A DNA stretch of 19,964 nucleotides from Fidelibacterota bacterium (GCA_002691365.1 NZHL01000009.1:120956-140919); one strand, 5' to 3'; positions 1 through 9,889 are shown, numbered from the stretch's first letter. Program-made: numbers and translations. The notes: generated by a model not told the origin, from the letters alone.

Positions 1-1647
1 AAGAAAGGAAAATCTGGTGCTGTAGAAGTTAAGATTAATGATAAAAACTATCTTCCTCCTGAAATAAGTGCAATGGTTTTACAAAAATTAAGACAAACTG
101 CAGAGGAATATCTCGGTAACAAAGTAACCGAAGCTGTAATTACGGTTCCTGCATATTTTAATGATTCCCAAAGACAAGCAACTAAAGATGCTGGTAAAAT
201 TGCCGGACTAGAAGTTAAAAGAATAATTAATGAACCTACTGCGGCAGCATTAGCTTATGGTCTTGATAAAAAAAATGATCAGAAAGTTGCGGTTTTTGAT
301 CTTGGGGGTGGAACATTTGATATTTCAATTTTAGATATTATGGATATTGATGGAGAAAAATCTATTGAAGTTAATGCTTCTAATGGAGATGGTCATTTAG
401 GAGGAGATGATTTTGACCAAAAAATAATTGAATGGATGGCATCTGAATTTAAAAAATCTGATGGTATAGATTTGAAAGAAGACCCTATGGCATTGCAACG
501 ATTAAAAGAGGCTGGAGAATCAGCAAAAAGAGAATTGTCTTCATCAAAAAAAACTGAGATTAATTTACCTTTTATTACCGCTGATTCTAATGGTCCCAAA
601 CATTTAAATTTAACTTTAAGTAGAGCAAAATTTGAGGATTTGGTTGATGATTTGGTTGAAAGAACAAGAAAACCATGTTTAGATGCATTGAAGGACTCAG
701 GTTTAAATCCAAGCGAAATTGATGAAGTTATTTTAGTTGGTGGATCTAGTAGAATTCCTAAAGTCCAAGAGGTAGTGAAAAATATTTTTGGAAAAGAACC
801 TAATAAAGGAGTAAACCCAGATGAAGTCGTTGCTATGGGAGCAGGAATTCAAGGTGGAATACTTGGAGGTGATGTTGAAGATGTATTATTATTAGATGTA
901 ACCCCATTGTCATTGGGTATAGAGACCCTAGGAAATGTTTTTACTAAACTTATTGAAAGAAATACAACAATCCCAACTAAGAAAAGTCAAATCTTTTCAA
1001 CTGCTGCAGATAATCAACCATCTGTTGAAATACATGTTTTGCAAGGGGAAAGAGAGTTGGCTGCATATAATAAAACAATAGGGAAATTTCATTTAGATGG
1101 TTTACCATCCTCGCCTAGAGGTGTCCCTCAGATAGAAGTTACTTTTGATATTGATGCTAATGGTATTTTAAATGTAGGAGCAAAAGACAAAGCAACAAAT
1201 AAAGAGCAAAGCATTAGAATTGAGGGTTCAAGTGGATTAAGTAACGAAGAAGTAGACAAAATGGTTGATGATGCTAAAAAACATGAATCTGAAGATAAAC
1301 AAAAAAGAGAAGAGGTTGATATTAAAAATCAAGCTGATCAATTAGTATATCAAACTGAAAAAAATATTAAAGAGTTTGATGATAAATTGACTGATGAAGA
1401 TAAGAAAAAAATTGATTCTAGTTTATCAAAGCTTAAAGATGTTTCAAAGGGCAATAATCTTGATGAAATTAAATCATCAACTGATGAACTAAATTCTACA
1501 TGGAACGAAATTTCTAGTAAAATGTATCAACAAGCAAAAACTGAAACAGAAACTAATTCGAATGATAAAAATACTTCAGAAAAATCTAGTAAATCTAATG
1601 AACAAGAAATTAAAGATGCTGATTTTGAAGTTGTAGATGAAAAATAA
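1..1647 (+). CDS. dnaK: Chaperone DnaK (Hsp70), 5'-truncated by the window edge
   Basis: ATP-dependent Hsp70 chaperone of the cytoplasm that works with DnaJ and GrpE. The reading frame is open from base 1, so the ATG at 73 is internal. Comparing the [11 protein letters not shown] motif (window residues 77-87) with E. coli DnaK suggests about 93 residues are missing upstream. Visible hallmarks are the [12 protein letters not shown] segment, the second phosphate-binding loop [10 protein letters not shown], and the adenosine-contacting [10 protein letters not shown] motif of the nucleotide-binding domain. The substrate-binding domain starts near [17 protein letters not shown]. The helical lid and a charged, Asn/Ser/Glu-rich tail end in [10 protein letters not shown], the acidic end typical of bacterial DnaK. 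The frame is intact to the TAA at 1645-1647. The 75-bp gap and inverted repeat downstream suggest the next operon is separate. Confidence 0.97.
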   Translation, partial: KKGKSGAVEVKINDKNYLPPEISAMVLQKLRQTAEEYLGNKVTEAVITVPAYFNDSQRQATKDAGKIAGLEVKRIINEPTAAALAYGLDKKNDQKVAVFDLGGGTFDISILDIMDIDGEKSIEVNASNGDGHLGGDDFDQKIIEWMASEFKKSDGIDLKEDPMALQRLKEAGESAKRELSSSKKTEINLPFITADSNGPKHLNLTLSRAKFEDLVDDLVERTRKPCLDALKDSGLNPSEIDEVILVGGSSRIPKVQEVVKNIFGKEPNKGVNPDEVVAMGAGIQGGILGGDVEDVLLLDVTPLSLGIETLGNVFTKLIERNTTIPTKKSQIFSTAADNQPSVEIHVLQGERELAAYNKTIGKFHLDGLPSSPRGVPQIEVTFDIDANGILNVGAKDKATNKEQSIRIEGSSGLSNEEVDKMVDDAKKHESEDKQKREEVDIKNQADQLVYQTEKNIKEFDDKLTDEDKKKIDSSLSKLKDVSKGNNLDEIKSSTDELNSTWNEISSKMYQQAKTETETNSNDKNTSEKSSKSNEQEIKDADFEVVDEK

Positions 1648-1681
1648 CTGTCTAAATAATAATTAAATCTTTTTTTTTGTA

Positions 1682-1719
1682 TTTATACATTAAAAGTTAA
1701 ATTTAACTAACTGTATAAA
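1682..1719. promoter_or_regulatory. Nested inverted repeat between dnaK and the tamB homologue
   Basis: TTTATACA (1682-1689) is matched exactly by TGTATAAA (1712-1719). Between them lies a perfect 14-bp palindrome, AGTTAAATTTAACT (1695-1708). It lies just after a T-rich stretch (about 1669-1678) and 3 bp before the ATG at 1723. It could be an operator or promoter-overlapping site, or a weak stem at the dnaK 3' end. The AT-only arms make a chance match possible, and no known regulator motif is recognised. Confidence 0.3.
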
Positions 1720-1722
1720 ATT

Positions 1723-4700
1723 ATGAAAAGAAGAAACAAGGCTATATTATTACTATTAATTATACTGGCTTTATTGTTTGGAAGTGTTGCTTATATAGTA
1801 ATTTCTCCAAATAAATGGACTAAAGAAATAGTAAATTATATTAATCAATCATTAATAAAGGATAATTCTTGGAATTTATCTTTGGGCGACATTAATGGTT
1901 CCCTTTTTTCTGATATTGAACTAAAAGATATTTATTTTAGAAATCAAGATGGAACAATATCTTTATTTTCTGAGTCAGTAAAATTGAATTTAGATTACAG
2001 TTCAATTTTTACTGGAAGTTGGGGTTTATCAAATTTGTTTTTTAATAATGTATTATTATCAATTGATTCAAAAAATGAACAAAAATTAGATGATATTAAT
2101 TTTATAGGAAGACTTGCAAAAAAGGAACTGAAAAGTAAAAAAATAGCTATAAGTAATTCTTCTCTGATATTAAAAAATAAAAATACAGAAAACATTTATA
2201 AATTTGAGACAGATGGTAAATTGATTTCTCAGAATGATGTACTATCTTTTGAAATAAATAATTTTTTTGCAAAAGATTATTACAGTGATAATATTATAAA
2301 TTTAAATCGTGGAAAAGTAAGGTTAAGCTCTGATAATATTTCATTAAGAAATATTAATGGAAAGTTTAATCAACATACAATTTCATTAAATGGAGTTAGA
2401 AATTTTAATTTAAAAAAAAATTCTAATTTTTGGGTTCAAATCAATGATTTAAAAATCAAAAAAAGTATTTCAGAAAAAATAAAATCTGACTCTTTAGCTT
2501 TTATTGATTTAAATATTGATTATTTAAATGATAAAATTAAAATAGATGGATCAATAAATGAGGTTTCATCAAGTAAAAAAATTGCACTATTCAGTACAAA
2601 TATTAGCCAAAAAATAAATGGTTTTAACTTTGAAAATGTTATTTTTCAAATTAAAAATTCAAATCTAAACGGTACAGGTTTTCTTAATTTCAACAAAAAA
2701 CTAGATTTTAATTTAAAAATTGAAAATTTTGATTTGAATACATTTGATTTTGTTTCAGACGATTCTAAAATCAATGGTCTGATAGATTTAAATATTAGAT
2801 TTAATGATTTTTATAAAGTTGAAAAAGTTGAATCAAAAATTTCTCTTCAAAACAATAATTTTGGATCTGATAATTTTTTCTCTTCTTTTGGAAAAGTAAA
2901 TTATGAAAATTCTCAAATATTTTTAAATGATCCTTTTATATTTAATGTTGGTTCAGGTTCATTTTCATTATTTGGAGATTATAATTTAGCTAAAGAACAT
3001 TTGAATTTAGAAATGACACTAAATGAAGTAGAACTAGACAATTTTTCTGATTTACTTGATATTTCTTATTTACCTAAAAGTAAAATTAATGGATCAATGC
3101 ATTTATCTGGGCTGATAGATAATCCATCTATAAGGGGAAATCTTAATTTTAAAAACATAAAATCAAAAAATTATACTTTGGGAAATTTAACTTCAACTTT
3201 TTCTTTAAATTCAATTAATAACTCAAGGGATGGTTCTTTATTTTTAAATGGTAAAAATATTAATTTCCAAAATATTAACTATGAGGATTTAGAAATGAAT
3301 TTTTATTTTCTCGCTGATACTATTTACATTGCTAAAGCTAATTTATCAACTAAAAAAGAGAATACTATTTTTTCAGGTGAAATAATTAATTTTAATAAGT
3401 TAAATATTGAACAGTTAAGGTCAAATATTAATGGTCAGCAAATTCATATTCTTGAACCATTAAGAATATCATTTGAAAATAATAAATTTAATTTAGGGCC
3501 ATCAAAATTTAAAGTTAATGATGGGAATATGGAAATTTATGCAAAGTTTAAATTTCAACAAATTCTTGAAGGAAATCTTGATGTAAATAATCTTGAAATA
3601 GATATAATTAATTCTTTTTTAAAAGATGAAATTCCTGTTTCAGGAATTTTAAATGGAAAGTTAGAAGCAAAGCATATCAATAATAAAATAAATATTGATG
3701 GTAAAATTGAAATTGGAAATGGTAATTATGAAGATTTTATTTTTAAAAATTTAATTACAGACTTTAGTTTACATGAAAATCAATTTTATCTTGAAAAATT
3801 AAAAATTTATTCTGATAAAGAATTAAAATTAGATCTTTCTGGATATTACAATATGATTGATTCAACCAAAGATTTATTTAAATTAAATCAAAATTCTGAA
3901 ATAGATTTCTCTGCTTATTTTAATAATTTTGACTTATCATCTTTTTCCGATTTTCTACCTGATTGGTGGAATATTAATGGTTTTATTACAGGAAGTTCAA
4001 TTTTGTCAGGAAAATTAGATTCTTCAAACTTAAAATTTTCACTTAATTTAAAAAATCCCACCTTTTCCCTTTTAAATGCAGATGAATTAAATATTAGTGG
4101 AACATATAATGATAAAAGACTTTTTTTTGAAAACATTATTGGATATACAAAAAAAGGTCAATATTATGCTGAAGGTTACATACCAATAGATTTAGATATT
4201 ATTTCAGAAAATAAGAATATATTGATTTTAAATGATCCTGTAAATTTAAAAATCCATGGTAAATCTAATTCATTGGAATTAATTACACCTTATTTTTCAG
4301 ATGTTGACTCTTTAAATGGAAATATAAATTTTGAATTAACATTAAATGGAACTCTTAATAAATTAATTAGAAATGGTTTTATCAATCTTTCCAATGGCAA
4401 TTTATTTTATTCACATTTAGATCTACCTTTAAGTGGTCTTAATGGTTATGCAATATTGAAAGAAAATATGTTCATAATTAATAATCTTACTGCAACTTCA
4501 ACTATTCCTGAAGATACCAATTGGGGTAAAGATTTGAGATATAATATTTCAAAAGTCTCGGGAGGAAGAATTTTTAAAAATAAAATGACAAATGAAATTC
4601 AGAATAATTTATCATTAACGGGCACAATGGATATGACTTCTTTTTTTAATCCAAATTTGGCATTTATTTTAAATGGTAAAAATATATATTTTAGAACACT

Positions 4701-5583
4701 TCTCGGGGAAATTGAAGCTATAGGTGATGTAAATCTTGCTATTACTGGTAAAGATACAATAAACATATCTGGTGATTTAATACCTGATGAAGCTGTTTTG
4801 AGAATGGAATTTTATGATGAAAATATTTCTAATCGTCAAATATCAAATAATGGTACAAGTATTAATTATAAATTAAATATTCCTATAAATGATAATTTAT
4901 TTATACAAAATTCTCAAATTGATGCAGAAGTATCTGGTAATATGTCAATATTTAAGAATGGTACAGAGCCATATAGATATGCAGGAGAATTAGAAGTAGT
5001 TGATGGAAAATTTTATTATTACTCCGATGTTTTTGATGTTCAAGATGGGAATTTAATTTTTGATCCTACTCAATTGAACCCAAAACTAAATATTAACGCA
5101 TCTACAACAATATCTGGTGAACAAATTTTAGTTAATTTATCTGGTTTTTTAGATGATCCTGTTTTAATTCTTGAACATTCAGATAATTTTTTCAGTCAAG
5201 AGGATCTTCTACAATTATTAACACTTCAAAAAACATTTAATGGTACTGCAGATGAACTTGGAAGACAGTCTGCTTTTATTTTCGGTAAATTTTTAGAAAA
5301 TGAAATTGAAAAAAATATATCGAGAAGTAATCCAATTTTTAATGAATTTGATATTGAAGGTTCTTCTGCTATTATAGATCCTTCCAACAGTTCAGAAGTA
5401 GCAGTTAAACTTGGTACAAGAGTAACATCAAATCTTTCTTTAAGTTATAAGAGGAGTTTTTCTCTTTTAAAAAATAATGAATTAGGTGTTGAATATAGAC
5501 TTAATAGAAATGTTTCTTTAGTTGCATCATATGATGAAGATGGTCAAGTTAGACTTAAGTATAGAAGAAAATATAAGTTTTAA
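1723..5583 (+). CDS. tamB: TamB-like translocation/assembly protein (DUF490), inner-membrane anchored
   Basis: AsmA/TamB-superfamily protein. In the family it is anchored in the inner membrane and spans the periplasm as a long beta-rich groove, helping outer-membrane protein insertion and/or lipid transport. The 1286 residues match the usual TamB length. A single N-terminal membrane segment follows a basic MKRRNK start (residues about 7-28). About 1000 residues of Asn/Lys/Ile-rich beta repeats follow. The C-terminal DUF490 domain (about 930-1286) has family features: GKFYYYSDVFDVQDGNLIFD, an NPKLNI segment, SQEDLLQLLTLQ, GRQSAFIFGKFLENEIE, and a final beta region ending in LKYRRKYKF. No Shine-Dalgarno site is visible before this ATG, but it gives the expected signal anchor. 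The next gene is an Omp85 barrel, the expected partner, starting 1 bp after the stop. Family assignment is firm; the precise function is inferred. Confidence 0.9.
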   Translation: MKRRNKAILLLLIILALLFGSVAYIVISPNKWTKEIVNYINQSLIKDNSWNLSLGDINGSLFSDIELKDIYFRNQDGTISLFSESVKLNLDYSSIFTGSWGLSNLFFNNVLLSIDSKNEQKLDDINFIGRLAKKELKSKKIAISNSSLILKNKNTENIYKFETDGKLISQNDVLSFEINNFFAKDYYSDNIINLNRGKVRLSSDNISLRNINGKFNQHTISLNGVRNFNLKKNSNFWVQINDLKIKKSISEKIKSDSLAFIDLNIDYLNDKIKIDGSINEVSSSKKIALFSTNISQKINGFNFENVIFQIKNSNLNGTGFLNFNKKLDFNLKIENFDLNTFDFVSDDSKINGLIDLNIRFNDFYKVEKVESKISLQNNNFGSDNFFSSFGKVNYENSQIFLNDPFIFNVGSGSFSLFGDYNLAKEHLNLEMTLNEVELDNFSDLLDISYLPKSKINGSMHLSGLIDNPSIRGNLNFKNIKSKNYTLGNLTSTFSLNSINNSRDGSLFLNGKNINFQNINYEDLEMNFYFLADTIYIAKANLSTKKENTIFSGEIINFNKLNIEQLRSNINGQQIHILEPLRISFENNKFNLGPSKFKVNDGNMEIYAKFKFQQILEGNLDVNNLEIDIINSFLKDEIPVSGILNGKLEAKHINNKINIDGKIEIGNGNYEDFIFKNLITDFSLHENQFYLEKLKIYSDKELKLDLSGYYNMIDSTKDLFKLNQNSEIDFSAYFNNFDLSSFSDFLPDWWNINGFITGSSILSGKLDSSNLKFSLNLKNPTFSLLNADELNISGTYNDKRLFFENIIGYTKKGQYYAEGYIPIDLDIISENKNILILNDPVNLKIHGKSNSLELITPYFSDVDSLNGNINFELTLNGTLNKLIRNGFINLSNGNLFYSHLDLPLSGLNGYAILKENMFIINNLTATSTIPEDTNWGKDLRYNISKVSGGRIFKNKMTNEIQNNLSLTGTMDMTSFFNPNLAFILNGKNIYFRTLLGEIEAIGDVNLAITGKDTINISGDLIPDEAVLRMEFYDENISNRQISNNGTSINYKLNIPINDNLFIQNSQIDAEVSGNMSIFKNGTEPYRYAGELEVVDGKFYYYSDVFDVQDGNLIFDPTQLNPKLNINASTTISGEQILVNLSGFLDDPVLILEHSDNFFSQEDLLQLLTLQKTFNGTADELGRQSAFIFGKFLENEIEKNISRSNPIFNEFDIEGSSAIIDPSNSSEVAVKLGTRVTSNLSLSYKRSFSLLKNNELGVEYRLNRNVSLVASYDEDGQVRLKYRRKYKF

Positions 5584-5584
5584 A

Positions 5585-7447
5585 TTGTTTATTAAAAAAA
5601 AAATCTATTTTTTTTTATTTTTTTATTTATCGATAAATATTTCTTTTTCTCAAAATATTAATAATAAATATATTGTTGGAATTGTTTCATTTTATGGAAA
5701 TGAAACAATAAATAACAGTGAGTTAAGAAATATAATCAAACTAAAAGATACAAGTTTTTTTAGTTCTGTCCAGTTTAATAGAAGATCATTAAAAATAGAT
5801 TCGTTTAACATAAGAAATTTTTATACTTCAAAAGGGTTCTTAAATGTAACAGTAAAGGATTCTTTTAATATTAATAAAGATAATTCAGTAAATATTTTCT
5901 ATAAAATAAATGAAGGTTTAAGGTCAACTATACAATCAATTGAAATATCAGGAAATAAAAGTTTTGAAAATAAAGAAATTGAAAAGATTTTGAATTTGAG
6001 GGTTGGAAAGCCTTTCAACATAGTTGATTTAGGAAATAAATTTTCTGAATTAGAATTTGAGTATCATAAAATTGGAAAGCTATATTTTAACTTAGAGAAA
6101 GAATATTTTTCTAAAGAAAACATTGAGCTTAAATTAACTGTTGATGAAGGACCTGATGTTTTTATAGATAAAATATTTTTGAGAGGTTTAGATGCAGTAG
6201 ACTCTTTATATGTTTTTAGAGAAATAGGTTTTAAATCTGGAGAAAGATACAATTCTGAAAAAATTATTCTTACTGAAAGACATATTTTTGAAACTTCATT
6301 ATTTTCAATGGTAAATATTTTACCTGAAAAAAGTAGTAGAATGGGAAATTGGGTAAATGTAATTATTGATTTAAAAGAACTTGAAAAAAGAAATTTATTA
6401 ATAGAGCCTGGATTTGCTCATATACCCTCAAGCAGTTCTGGAGGAGAACCTATTTCAGGTCTTGAGGGTTCATTTAATTTAGTAGATAGAAATTTATATA
6501 ATTTGGGTATTAGAATGAGATTTAATTCCGCTCTAGATTTTCCAATAGATTTTTTAAATAATAATTTTTCCGTTCCAATAATTTTTAGATCAAGTTTATC
6601 TTTGGATAATAATTGGTTATTTAAATTAAGAGCTCCTAATACTTTTAGATTTTTTATAGATAGGTCACCTGAACTATTAAGAGTAGATAGCCCAATATTG
6701 AGATATGGTTTGGAGTGGTCTGGGTTAAGAAGATTTTCAAGAAAAACTATTTTAAGAGGTGGCTTAAAATGGACACAAATTTTTTCAGAAAATAATTTTA
6801 CATTAATTCAAAATAATGAAAGTCAACAAGAAAGGAGTATTAATCTTAAATTTCAACATAGAGATTTAGATAATTTAATTTATCCGACTTCAGGATGGAC
6901 ATTTTCAATAGATGGTGAAGTTGTTGGATGGTTATTAGGAGGTTCACAAGATTACTATAAAGTTGAAATGGATTTAAAAAAATTTACATCATTATCAAAT
7001 GGAAAAGTATTAGGGTTTAGAGGTAAAGTTGGAAGAATGGAAAGATTATTTGAATCTGCACCATATATTCCCTCTTACGATTTATTTTATCTTGGTGGTA
7101 GTACTAGCTTAAGAGGTTGGTCCTCACAAAGATATCTTTCTGAAGTAGATGACAATGGAATTATAAGACCAGTTGGTGGTTTGATTAAATTACTTTTTAA
7201 TTCTGAGATTAGAATACCTATTTACAAAATCATAGGGGCTAATTTATTTGTTGATGGAGGTGCTTTAGCAATATCTATAGAAGATTTAATGAGTCAAATT
7301 AACAATTGGAATAAAGGTTATGGTTGGAATTATGGAGCAGAATTAACAATTAACACTCCATTAGGTCCAATAAGGTTATATTATGCAATTCCGTTAAGTA
7401 ATCCTAAAAATAGTATTATAAATTTAGGTGTTCCTTTCGCTTTTTAA
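5585..7447 (+). CDS. Omp85-family outer-membrane protein (TamA/BamA-like), TTG start proposed
   Basis: Outer-membrane beta-barrel insertase of the Omp85 family. An in-frame ATG at 5522 gives 641 residues but overlaps the upstream gene by 62 bp and adds 21 residues before the signal peptide. The in-frame TTG at 5585, 1 bp after the upstream stop, gives 620 residues starting MFIKKKIYFFLFFYLSINIS with likely cleavage after SFSQ, so I prefer it. Residues about 28-270 hold three POTRA-like repeats (for example IQSIEISGNKSFENKEIEKI and VFIDKIFLRGLDAVDS). The rest is the 16-strand barrel, including the conserved D..PTSGW turn, the loop-6 type motif GGSTSLRGW, and a C-terminal Phe. Three POTRAs rather than five, plus the TamB neighbour, favour a TamA-like role over the essential BamA, but this could be the genome's BamA. 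The tract at 5594-5624 is highly homopolymeric but in frame. Confidence 0.87.
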   Translation: MFIKKKIYFFLFFYLSINISFSQNINNKYIVGIVSFYGNETINNSELRNIIKLKDTSFFSSVQFNRRSLKIDSFNIRNFYTSKGFLNVTVKDSFNINKDNSVNIFYKINEGLRSTIQSIEISGNKSFENKEIEKILNLRVGKPFNIVDLGNKFSELEFEYHKIGKLYFNLEKEYFSKENIELKLTVDEGPDVFIDKIFLRGLDAVDSLYVFREIGFKSGERYNSEKIILTERHIFETSLFSMVNILPEKSSRMGNWVNVIIDLKELEKRNLLIEPGFAHIPSSSSGGEPISGLEGSFNLVDRNLYNLGIRMRFNSALDFPIDFLNNNFSVPIIFRSSLSLDNNWLFKLRAPNTFRFFIDRSPELLRVDSPILRYGLEWSGLRRFSRKTILRGGLKWTQIFSENNFTLIQNNESQQERSINLKFQHRDLDNLIYPTSGWTFSIDGEVVGWLLGGSQDYYKVEMDLKKFTSLSNGKVLGFRGKVGRMERLFESAPYIPSYDLFYLGGSTSLRGWSSQRYLSEVDDNGIIRPVGGLIKLLFNSEIRIPIYKIIGANLFVDGGALAISIEDLMSQINNWNKGYGWNYGAELTINTPLGPIRLYYAIPLSNPKNSIINLGVPFAF

Positions 7448-7507
7448 TTTGGAACTTTTAATATAAAATTACGTAGTAAATATGAGATTATTTAAAGGGA
7501 AAACTCA

Positions 7508-7993
7508 GTGAAAAAATATTATAAAAATAATTTTTTTATTATTTTATTTCTTATAGGTTGCAATTCTGAATCTTCTATTGAAGTTTTAGAAAAAAGTAGA
7601 AATCTTATTAATGAGCAAAAATATTCTGAAGCCATTTCAGAACTTAGTTCTTTAATAAATAAATTCCCAAATTCAATTGAAGCGTCAGAATCACAATATT
7701 TGATAGCTGACACTTATGCTTTTTTGAATAATTATGAAGATGCTATTATTGCTTATAAATTAGTGGTTGAAAAATACTCTTCATCTAAATCTGCAATTAA
7801 TGCTCAATTTATGTTGGGATATATATATGCAAATTTTTTATTTGATTATGATTTGGCTAGAAATGAGTATGAAATTTTTTTAGATAAGTTTTCATCAGTG
7901 GCTGACTCTAATCTAGTTGAATCTGTAAAATTTGAACTTAAAAATCTTGGAAAAGATTTAAGGGATATCCCAGCACTTAAAGAAATTTCTTAA
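7508..7993 (+). CDS. Small TPR-repeat lipoprotein (BamD/YbgF-like)
   Basis: Predicted lipoprotein of 161 residues. The GTG start at 7508 follows an AAAGGGA ribosome site at about 7494-7500. A basic start and hydrophobic stretch end in the lipobox LIGC with lipidated Cys18; the +2 Asn gives no inner-membrane retention signal. Residues about 25-150 form three TPR-like helical pairs (YSEAISELSSLINKFPNS, YEDAIIAYKLVVEKYSSS, YDLARNEYEIFLDKF). Their pattern and spacing resemble BamD/YfiO and YbgF, but the protein is shorter than BamD (about 245 residues). Its place after TamB/Omp85 fits a periplasmic scaffold for outer-membrane assembly, which is inference. A 9-codon reading frame (7482-7511) covers its ribosome site and ends overlapping the start codon as GTGA. 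Confidence 0.8.
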   Translation: MKKYYKNNFFIILFLIGCNSESSIEVLEKSRNLINEQKYSEAISELSSLINKFPNSIEASESQYLIADTYAFLNNYEDAIIAYKLVVEKYSSSKSAINAQFMLGYIYANFLFDYDLARNEYEIFLDKFSSVADSNLVESVKFELKNLGKDLRDIPALKEIS

Positions 7994-8018
7994 ATTGTTT
8001 TTAAGGTTATGATTATTA

Positions 8019-9014
8019 GTGAATAATTCTGATTTAAATAAGTTAAATGAAAAAATTATAGAAAAATCAAAATTTATTGATTCAATTCTAGTAGAAATTT
8101 CTAAAACCATAGTTGGTCAAGATGAAATTATTAATAAAATATTAATTGGATTGTTTTCTAATGGCCATATTTTATTAGAAGGTGTACCTGGTTTAGCAAA
8201 AACTACAATTATTAAAACCTTATCGAACCTTATTAGTACTAAATTTCAAAGAATTCAATTTACTCCTGATATGCTTCCAGCTGATTTAATAGGAACATTA
8301 ATTTTTAATCAAAAAAATGGATTGTTTGAGACAAAAAAAGGACCAATATTTTCTAATATTATTCTTGCTGATGAAATAAATAGATCTCCTGCAAAAGTTC
8401 AAAGTGCTCTACTTGAGGCTATGCAAGAAAGACAAATAACTATTGGAGAAAATTCATTTCCTCTTGATGATCCATTTTTGGTATTTGCAACTCAAAATCC
8501 AATTGAACAAGAGGGAACATATCCCTTACCTGAAGCACAAGTAGATCGGTTTATGATGAAATTAACAATAAATTATCCAAATAAAGATCAAGAGTTAGAA
8601 ATTTTGAAGAGGAATTCTTTATTAATCAATCAAACCAAGCATAAAACTGTTATAAAATTATCTGATATAAAAAATACTAGAAAATTAATTAATGAAATTT
8701 ATGTTGATCAAAAAATTCAAAATTATGTTGTTGATATTATTTTATCTTCTAGAAATCCTGAAGAATATAAAATCGGGGAAATTTCAAATTTTATTAAATA
8801 TGGAGCTTCACCCAGGGCAACAATTTTTTTAATTTCTGCAGCAAAAGCAAGAGCTTTTATGAAGGGTAGGGGATATGTTATACCTGAAGATATTAGGTAT
8901 ATCATTTATGATGTTCTTAGACATAGAATAATTCCTACATTTGAAGCAGAGGCTGAAGAAGTAAACTCGGAAGATATTATTGAAAGTATTTTATCTGAGA
9001 TTGAGGTTCCTTAA
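8019..9014 (+). CDS. MoxR-family AAA+ ATPase
   Basis: MoxR-type AAA+ ATPase (331 residues, normal length), a cytoplasmic chaperone-like ATPase that typically acts with DUF58 and vWA proteins on membrane or periplasmic complexes. Visible motifs are Walker A GVPGLAKTT (55-63), Walker B IILADE (114-119) followed by INRSPAKVQSALLEAMQERQ, sensor-1 ATQNP (157-161), and PEAQVDRF (171-178) containing the arginine finger. The C-terminal lid includes GASPRATIFL and a VIPEDI segment. All catalytic residues look intact. The start is GTG at 8019, because a stop lies at 8010 in this frame; the AAGG at 8003-8006 is rather distant. The next gene, DUF58, begins 2 bp after the stop, the classic MoxR-DUF58 pairing. 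Substrate unknown. Confidence 0.95.
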   Translation: MNNSDLNKLNEKIIEKSKFIDSILVEISKTIVGQDEIINKILIGLFSNGHILLEGVPGLAKTTIIKTLSNLISTKFQRIQFTPDMLPADLIGTLIFNQKNGLFETKKGPIFSNIILADEINRSPAKVQSALLEAMQERQITIGENSFPLDDPFLVFATQNPIEQEGTYPLPEAQVDRFMMKLTINYPNKDQELEILKRNSLLINQTKHKTVIKLSDIKNTRKLINEIYVDQKIQNYVVDIILSSRNPEEYKIGEISNFIKYGASPRATIFLISAAKARAFMKGRGYVIPEDIRYIIYDVLRHRIIPTFEAEAEEVNSEDIIESILSEIEVP

Positions 9015-9016
9015 AT

Positions 9017-9889
9017 ATGATTTCAACAGAAGTTTTAAAGAAAGTAAAGAAAATTGAAATAAAAACTAGACATCTTGTTAATAATTTATTTGGTGGCAAA
9101 TATCAAAGTGCCTTCAAAGGGCAAGGAATGATTTTTTCTGAAGTAAGAGAATATCAACCCGGTGATGAAATTAGATTAATTGATTGGAATGTTACTGCTA
9201 AAAATAATTTTCCTTATGTTAAAATTTTTGAAGAAGAAAGAGAATTAAGTGTTTTTTTGGTTGTTGATGCTAGTTTATCAGAATCCTATGGTTCAAAATT
9301 AAAATTAAAATCTGAATTGGGAGCTGAAATTGCTTCAGTTTTGGGTCTTTCAGCTCTTAAAAATAATGATAAGGTTGGATTGTTAATTTTTACTAATATT
9401 ATTGAAACTTTTTTACCACCCAAAAAAGGAGCATCTCATATTTTGAGAATAATTAGTGAATTAATAAAAAAAAAACCATCGCAAAAAGGAACTGACATCT
9501 CAAATGCTTTGAATTATATCCTTAAAGTTATTAATAGAAAGAGTGTTATTTTTTTAATTTCAGACTTCATAGATAATAACTTTGAAAAATCATTAAAAAT
9601 TTTAAATAAAAAACATGATGTTATTTGTATAAAATTATTTGACGAAAGTGAGAATAATTTAAATGATATCGGGTTAGTTAAATTGCATGACTCAGAATCA
9701 GATGAGGAATTTTGGCTAGACACATCAAGTCAACTTGCCAGAAATCAATTTCAAAAATTAAGAAATGAAAAAAATATCGAATTTCTTAATTATTGTAAAA
9801 AAAATAATTTTGATATAATTCCTATTTCCACATCATCTGATTTTGTGAAACCCATAATAAATTATTTGAATAATCGAGATAAAAAATGA
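9017..9889 (+). CDS. DUF58 domain protein with vWA-like MIDAS
   Basis: DUF58-family protein of 290 residues, the usual partner of MoxR ATPases. The diagnostic segment is EVREYQPGDEIRLIDWNVTA (42-61), inside FKGQGMIFSEVREYQPGD. A vWA-like fold follows with a metal-site motif D84-A-S86-L-S88 and further likely MIDAS residues in GTDISNAL and ISDFIDNN. No membrane segment is obvious, so this is the short soluble form rather than the roughly 400-residue membrane-anchored form. GAGG at 9003-9006 is a plausible ribosome site. The gene contains an A10 run (9466-9475) that stays in frame. Its stop overlaps the next start as ATGA (9886-9889), implying translational coupling. The role is inferred from the MoxR pairing: assembly or activation of an envelope complex. 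Confidence 0.93.
   Translation: MISTEVLKKVKKIEIKTRHLVNNLFGGKYQSAFKGQGMIFSEVREYQPGDEIRLIDWNVTAKNNFPYVKIFEEERELSVFLVVDASLSESYGSKLKLKSELGAEIASVLGLSALKNNDKVGLLIFTNIIETFLPPKKGASHILRIISELIKKKPSQKGTDISNALNYILKVINRKSVIFLISDFIDNNFEKSLKILNKKHDVICIKLFDESENNLNDIGLVKLHDSESDEEFWLDTSSQLARNQFQKLRNEKNIEFLNYCKKNNFDIIPISTSSDFVKPIINYLNNRDKK

Noticed and set aside
393..599. Minus-strand reading frame opposite dnaK
   Set aside because: It is antisense to conserved DnaK coding sequence, with no recognisable domain or ribosome site. Similar antisense frames at 1995-2195, 3915-4136, 6064-6252, 7519-7713, 8723-8905, 9514-9723, 11033-11215, 15092-15286 and 18271-18501 were rejected for the same reason.
1669..1678. T-run after dnaK as a rho-independent terminator
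   Set aside because: No GC-containing stem precedes the T-run; the nearby inverted repeat lies after it, in the wrong order.
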